Assembly (NCBI GenBank): GCA_016617855.1
Contig: JAECUM010003682.1
Span: forward strand, 54,609 to 118,608
Length of the DNA stretch: 64,000 nucleotides
DNA from: Megalonaias nervosa
Lineage: Eukaryota > Mollusca > Bivalvia > Unionida > Unionidae
Direction: 5' to 3'
The notes below the pieces were generated by a model, which saw only the letters and a list, made by a program, of their open reading frames with translations, was not told the DNA's origin and did not search any database. This document shows positions 63,731 to 64,000 of the stretch, one piece after another. Each line of letters begins with the position of its first letter. Positions within the stretch are counted from its first letter, which is position 1. Both the position numbers and the translations under genes were made by a program.

Positions 63731-63982
63731 TTATCCAAAAATTGTATCAAGTCCATTACGATATCTTGACCTCGGATCATGTAAATTTATTGTTACAAAA
63801 CCAAAGGGAGCAGCTTGTGCTTTTGAAAAGAAATTTTTAAATTTGTTCATGTCCATGTCGCCTGAACACCAAGTATAATAAATATTTTGCAGCGTATGAT
63901 TATCTACGCCATTAAATACAACTAAAACGTTACAATTATCCCTGATCACTTTTTGGAATTTGTGTATAACGCTGTGTAACAT
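63731..63982 (-). CDS. Probable A32-like packaging ATPase, C-terminal part (third viral copy)
   Basis: An 83-residue minus-strand frame ends at 63,731, only 8 bp from the terminal repeat. It reads VIHKFQKVIRDNCNVLVVFN, then NIYYTWCSGDMDMNKFKNFF, then FGFVTINLHDPRSRYRNGLD. Spacing of a beta strand ending VVFN, a short DMDMNKF helix and a final FGFVTIN strand with a basic RYRNG end resembles the C-terminal sensor region of FtsK/A32-type DNA-packaging ATPases of PLV and Polinton genomes. The Walker motifs would be off the window to the right. A TGA in frame two codons before the Met at 63,982 suggests this copy is also broken. The virus-specific call rests on the adjoining repeat; the ATPase call is moderate. 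Confidence 0.55.
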   Translation of the reverse strand: MLHSVIHKFQKVIRDNCNVLVVFNGVDNHTLQNIYYTWCSGDMDMNKFKNFFSKAQAAPFGFVTINLHDPRSRYRNGLDTIFG

Positions 63983-64000
63983 AAATCACGTCTGTGTTTT

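Noticed and set aside
63580..63780. 66-residue minus-strand frame across the third terminal repeat
   Set aside because: It overlaps the ATPase end in another frame and runs through the repeat loop; no homology or conserved counterpart in the other termini.
63541..64000. The missing right end of copy B
   Set aside because: Its interior lies to the right of the repeat, while the right end of copy B should have its interior to the left; it belongs to another copy.

Overview
The window looks like AT-rich metazoan nuclear DNA, most probably from a bivalve mollusc. This is inferred from a tRNA-headed SINE with a mollusc-type core (11,345-11,605), a Ty3/gypsy element with an inverted pol order, an I-group LINE carrying RNase H, and abundant mini- and microsatellites. 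No convincing intact host gene was found.

Region 1 (1-27,100) holds two old, related, integrated DNA-virus genomes of the Polinton/Maverick-adintovirus-polinton-like virus (PLV) type. Copy A runs leftward from 10,553 and off the left edge. Copy B runs rightward from 13,758 until it breaks off near 27,100. They face away from each other across about 3.2 kb of other DNA and share one gene order: terminal repeat; Pro/Gln-rich conserved protein; small basic protein; double-jelly-roll-type major capsid protein; hydrophobic minor protein plus adenain-like protease; trimeric-fibre-like protein; two-TM protein; penton-like protein in two overlapping frames; then on the opposite strand a coiled-coil protein, an HNH endonuclease and a zinc-ribbon protein; then on the capsid strand a family B DNA polymerase and an SF1 helicase. 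A third end (63,541-64,000) has the same terminal repeat next to a probable packaging-ATPase C-terminus, so it is the opposite end of a third copy. No retroviral-type integrase or tyrosine recombinase is seen in the viral parts. Each copy carries a different set of stops and frameshifts, so these are decaying fossils, but several genes remain open.

The viral copies share structures that gene annotation does not explain: a 145-210 bp loop between 19-bp inverted arms in each terminal repeat; a tRNA-Thr(CGU)-like sequence followed by a long hairpin at the same place and orientation in both copies; hairpins flanked by A/T runs between the convergent genes; a covarying hairpin after the HNH gene; and TATA(A)ATG boxes at many start codons.

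Region 2 (27,100-61,400) is a nested repeat block that interrupts copy B. Two copies of one minus-strand I-group LINE (28,385-42,400 and 49,620-56,990) alternate with AT-rich stretches and five GC-rich modules (about 1.1-2.3 kb) that carry minisatellites and covarying hairpins. LINE copy 1 is split by a complete Gmr1-like Ty3/gypsy element (31,619-38,509) with integrase upstream of reverse transcriptase, a perfect tRNA-Pro primer site and 0.92-kb LTRs. A 1.83-kb solo LTR with TATTG target duplications sits at 42,831-44,662. Region 3 (61,400-63,540) is low-information DNA leading to the third viral terminus. Family names come from reading motifs; no database search was possible.
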